The position numbers and the translations under genes were made by a program. Of a stretch of DNA of 16,314 nucleotides, positions 13,771 through 16,314 are shown one piece after another. Source of the DNA: Deltaproteobacteria bacterium (GTDB lineage: Bacteria > Desulfobacterota > Desulfobacteria > Desulfobacterales > ETH-SRB1). The stretch covers positions 1 through 16,314 of the forward strand of contig DAOUSD010000010.1 in NCBI GenBank assembly GCA_030627405.1. Reading direction: 5' to 3'. Position 1 is the first letter of the stretch, and the number at the start of each line of letters is the position of its first letter. The notes beneath the pieces were generated by a model. The model had not been told where the DNA came from and did not search any database. It saw nothing but the letters and a program-made list of their open reading frames with translations.

Positions 13771-14637
13771 ATGTCAAAGTTTGAATTTTCTGGAAATGAT
13801 TTAATCGAACGTTGGGAGATAAGAGGTTTTCAACTTTTCGATTATTTAGAAAAGGGGCTTCTTCAGCCTTATGATGCCACAACAGGCAATATGATTATTG
13901 ATCGAAACACCGATCATGGAAAGAAGGTCATAGCGTCCTCCAAGTACACCCCGCCCCTTACTGTTGAACAACAGGAAAAAAAGCAACGTGTCAACCAAAG
14001 AAGGGATTCTGGATTTGTTTACTCTGGCCGGCAAACAAAGCGAAAGGCTCAAGCATTATACAATTCTTATATCATGCAGCTTAACGACTATATTCAGAAA
14101 AGCTTTACTCTCTCCCGCGATAAAAGAGAAGCTGCAAAACAGATCAGAAAAGCCAGGAGGTGGGTTTTTAAAACCGAGGACGTTTTAGGGTTTGAGAAAA
14201 ACCATGGTTTATGTGAATCGAATAAACCGGAAAAAGTTAAACCATTTCCTTGTGAAGCAGGCACAAAATGGGAGGATGTAAAAATTACGCTGATTGACAA
14301 TAATACCGTAAGGATTGAAACACCTCAAGGCAAAGGTAGATACACATACCATGAGCTTGGAATGGCCGATAAAAGGTCCGGTGATAAAGAAAAAAAGGTG
14401 TGGGATACTCTCAGGCGGTTTGCAGTGAATCAAGGCATAGTTCCCCAAAATTATGGTTGTCGTGAGTCGGTAATAGAAGCACTTCCTGAAAAAGCGAAGC
14501 GTTTGAATAGCCACCTAAAAAAACTTTTTGGAATTGAATCGTCTATATTTAAAGATTGTTATAAGAAGCATAAGAAATATGAGACAAAAATAATTTTTAG
14601 CGACCAAACCATTGTTTATGTGCCAGAACCCTCGTAA
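13771..14637 (+). CDS. Island protein of unknown function, probably nucleic-acid binding
   Basis: I do not recognise this 288-residue protein. It opens with F-S-G-N-D-L-I-E-R-W-E-I-R-G-F-Q-L-F-D-Y-L-E-K-G-L-L-Q-P (5-32), the sort of helix-turn-helix beginning used to read modified or operator DNA. A strongly basic middle (about 75-135, rich in K, R and Q) follows. A second domain with V-K-I-T-L-I-D-N-N-T-V-R-I-E-T-P (170-185), G-R-Y-T-Y-H-E-L-G-M-A-D-K-R and W-D-T-L-R-R-F-A looks like a beta-strand/helix module. AGGAGG precedes the ATG. It directly follows the integrase (130 bp), so it likely helps the element regulate excision or replication, but this is inference from position and charge. 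Confidence 0.75.
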   Translation: MSKFEFSGNDLIERWEIRGFQLFDYLEKGLLQPYDATTGNMIIDRNTDHGKKVIASSKYTPPLTVEQQEKKQRVNQRRDSGFVYSGRQTKRKAQALYNSYIMQLNDYIQKSFTLSRDKREAAKQIRKARRWVFKTEDVLGFEKNHGLCESNKPEKVKPFPCEAGTKWEDVKITLIDNNTVRIETPQGKGRYTYHELGMADKRSGDKEKKVWDTLRRFAVNQGIVPQNYGCRESVIEALPEKAKRLNSHLKKLFGIESSIFKDCYKKHKKYETKIIFSDQTIVYVPEPS

Positions 14638-14852
14638 GATAAATCTTTTTATGATTCTCAAGTCGAAGAAATGAGCACGCAGCTTGGACCCCACAAAGAA
14701 TATCTTTAACCCATCTTTGCGAAAAAACACAAAGAAACAGCATTTTTGAGGATATTTTATGGCACCACAAAATATCCTCTTAATAAAATCAATACAATAC
14801 GAAACAAGTTTGCATAATTGCTCAATGTAGTGCCATAAAATAAAGAAAATGC
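14638..14852. other. Gap with inverted repeats, probable left end of an insertion sequence
   Basis: A perfect 11-bp stem (14748-14758 with 14769-14779) encloses ATGGCACCAC. Its arm plus loop (14753-14768) recurs inverted at 14827-14842 with 15 of 16 matches. There is no T-run, so it is not a usual terminator. Given the transposase gene that follows, the left terminus of the insertion sequence probably lies here, but the right end is outside the window and cannot be compared. Confidence 0.45.
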
Positions 14853-14881
14853 TTGACTATCAATATACATGTGTCTATATT
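14853..14881 (+). promoter_or_regulatory. Promoter of the transposase gene
   Basis: TTGACT (14853-14858) and TATATT (14876-14881) are separated by exactly 17 nt. The predicted start of transcription (about 14888) falls on the transposase ATG at 14889, so the message would be leaderless. No Shine-Dalgarno is present in the seven bases between. Confidence 0.6.
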
Positions 14882-14888
14882 AAGTTCC

Positions 14889-16314
14889 ATGTATATTAGA
14901 AGAACCACCATAAAAAGCCGAAAAGACGGCAGACAATATTATACCTATAGATTGGTTCAATCCGAACGAACTGCAAAAGGAGTTCGTCAGCACACATTGA
15001 TCAATCTTGGTACAGGCTTCTCTCTACCGCGGGATCAATGGTCAGAACTATCTTCACGGATTCAGGAGATCATAAGCAGCCAGCAAAGTTTTTTTAAGAT
15101 TTCTGAAGAAATAGAGGAACTTGCTCAAAATTATGCAGCTAAAATTATTCAGGCTCAGCAGAAAAATAAAGCTGAAAATGATCAGCCGGACTACCATGAG
15201 GTAGATGTAAACAGCCTGGAAATGCTTAGACCACGCAGCGTAAGCTGTGAACATGTGGCACTTGCGGCGTTTGATTTTTTGGAGCTTGGTGAAAAACTCA
15301 AAACCCTTGGATTCAATGGTCCCCAGCTTGCGGCTGCTGCCGGAACAATAATCGGTCGCATGTGTCAACCAGGCAGCGAACTGGCAACTCATTACTGGCT
15401 CCGGAATGTTTCAGGATTGGGTGAATTAATTGATTATGATTTTAACAACATTAATCTATACAAAATGTATAAAATCTCTGATCAGCTTCTCAATAATAAG
15501 GAAGCCATAGAAAACCATTTATATTTACAAGAAAAGAATTTGTTCGGATTTCAAGAGACAATAAACCTTTATGATTTAACTAACACCTATTTTGAAGGCA
15601 GTAGTAAAGCAAATAAGCTGGGGAAACGTGGACATTCCAAAGAGAAACGTTCTGATTGCCCCTTGGTAACTCTGGCCTTGGTGCTGGACAGCAGTGGCTT
15701 TCCCAAGCGCAGCAAAGTATTTGAGGGAAACGTAAGTGAACCGTCAACATTGGCAAAAATGATTAAGGGGTTGGAAAGAAAGAATTTATCCCCGGAACTG
15801 TTTGAACCCTCAAAAGCGACTATAGTAATGGATGCAGGGATTGCCACTGAAGATAATATTAAATGGCTCAAGAAAAACTGTTATCCTTATATTGTAGTTA
15901 GCCGAAAGCGTCATCGGGAGTTTAATGAAGATGAAGCAGTCGTAGTAAAACAAGACAATGACTGCACAGTAAAGGTGCAAAAAGTTGTTGATTCAGAAAA
16001 CGATGAGGTTCTGTTGTATTGTCACTCTACAAAGCGGGAAAAGAAAGAACAGGCCATTAATGATCGTTTTACCATACGCTTTGAAGAGGCTGTTAGCAAG
16101 CTTGAGGCAGGTTTGCATAAAAAAGGATGTCTAAAAAAATACGATAAAGTTCTGGAAAAAATAGGCCGTCTAAAACAGCAATATTCCAAAGCAGCAAAGC
16201 ATTATAAAATAGAAGTATCTAAAGATGAAAAAAGTGGCAATGCTGTTAAGATTCTTTGGACACGCCAACCTATTGCAAGTACAAAAGATAGTCTGCCTGG
16301 AGTATATTGTATCA
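14889..16314 (+). CDS. IS1634-like DDE transposase, 3' end outside the window
   Basis: An unbroken frame of 475 codons runs from ATG 14889 off the right edge. The N-terminal ~115 residues, with Y-I-R-R-T-T-I-K-S-R-K-D-G-R-Q-Y-Y-T-Y-R-L-V and L-I-N-L-G, form the beta-rich start typical of IS1634-family (IS4-group) transposases. The RNase-H-like core shows L-Y-D-L-T-N-T-Y-F-E-G (near 226-236) with the first catalytic aspartate, then F-P-K-R-S-K-V-F-E-G-N-V-S-E (near 272-285), and I-V-M-D-A-G-I-A-T (near 314-322) with the second aspartate. The catalytic glutamate should lie beyond the edge. The visible part has no frameshift or stop, so the element may be recent. There is no ribosome binding site. 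Confidence 0.88.
   Translation, partial: MYIRRTTIKSRKDGRQYYTYRLVQSERTAKGVRQHTLINLGTGFSLPRDQWSELSSRIQEIISSQQSFFKISEEIEELAQNYAAKIIQAQQKNKAENDQPDYHEVDVNSLEMLRPRSVSCEHVALAAFDFLELGEKLKTLGFNGPQLAAAAGTIIGRMCQPGSELATHYWLRNVSGLGELIDYDFNNINLYKMYKISDQLLNNKEAIENHLYLQEKNLFGFQETINLYDLTNTYFEGSSKANKLGKRGHSKEKRSDCPLVTLALVLDSSGFPKRSKVFEGNVSEPSTLAKMIKGLERKNLSPELFEPSKATIVMDAGIATEDNIKWLKKNCYPYIVVSRKRHREFNEDEAVVVKQDNDCTVKVQKVVDSENDEVLLYCHSTKREKKEQAINDRFTIRFEEAVSKLEAGLHKKGCLKKYDKVLEKIGRLKQQYSKAAKHYKIEVSKDEKSGNAVKILWTRQPIASTKDSLPGVYCI

Noticed and set aside
14748..14779. Hairpin as a rho-independent terminator for the island gene
   Set aside because: The stem is AT-rich with no following T-run, and the sequence recurs inverted nearby, which fits an insertion-sequence end better.
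1..16314. CRISPR array
   Set aside because: No regularly spaced direct repeats with spacers were seen anywhere in the window.

Overview
The window looks like a stretch of accessory genome from an anaerobic-type Gram-negative bacterium, most plausibly in Desulfobacterota (old Deltaproteobacteria). That placement is an inference from the moderate-to-low GC, a lipobox-bearing TPR lipoprotein, an archaeal-type (MptA-like) GTP cyclohydrolase and the kinds of intergenic repeats present. No rRNA or other lineage marker is in view.

Region 1 (1-4417) is a patchwork of small mobile or selfish units and decayed sequence. It starts with the promoter, ribosome binding site and first codons of a leftward gene, then a rightward C-terminal gene remnant with an intact terminator. 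A translationally coupled pair of small unknown proteins (638-1167, minus strand) follows. A decayed insertion-sequence stretch leads to a complete Phd/RelE toxin-antitoxin pair (1841-2375), an inverted pair of hairpin repeats, an AAA_14/DUF4143 ATPase (2690-3895), and an AbrB-type antitoxin whose PIN toxin partner survives only as its first 18 codons (3920-3976).

Region 2 (4418-9422, all minus strand) is the most interesting part. Four tightly packed genes (7506 down to 4418) encode a RibD_C/DHFR-fold reductase, a PP-loop ATP pyrophosphatase, a family 2 glycosyltransferase and an MptA/FolE2-type GTP cyclohydrolase. Just upstream, on the same strand, lie a family 4 glycosyltransferase and an 82-residue unknown protein. 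Together this could be an undescribed pathway that opens GTP to a pterin, reduces it, joins or amidates it with ATP, and glycosylates it. This is inferred from gene content only.

Region 3 (9772-12097, plus strand) is a promoter followed by a TPR lipoprotein gene that overlaps, by 8 nt, a gene for an FAD/NADH-dependent oxidoreductase of the rubredoxin-reductase/NirB-N type.

Region 4 (12256-16314) begins at a 47-nt 3' fragment of a tRNA-Glu(CUC) gene whose match stops in the anticodon stem. Next come a tandem 12-bp repeat, a tyrosine recombinase, an unrecognised island protein and, at the right edge, an IS1634-like transposase gene that runs out of the window. The tRNA fragment reads as the chromosome-island junction: chromosome to the left, integrated element to the right.
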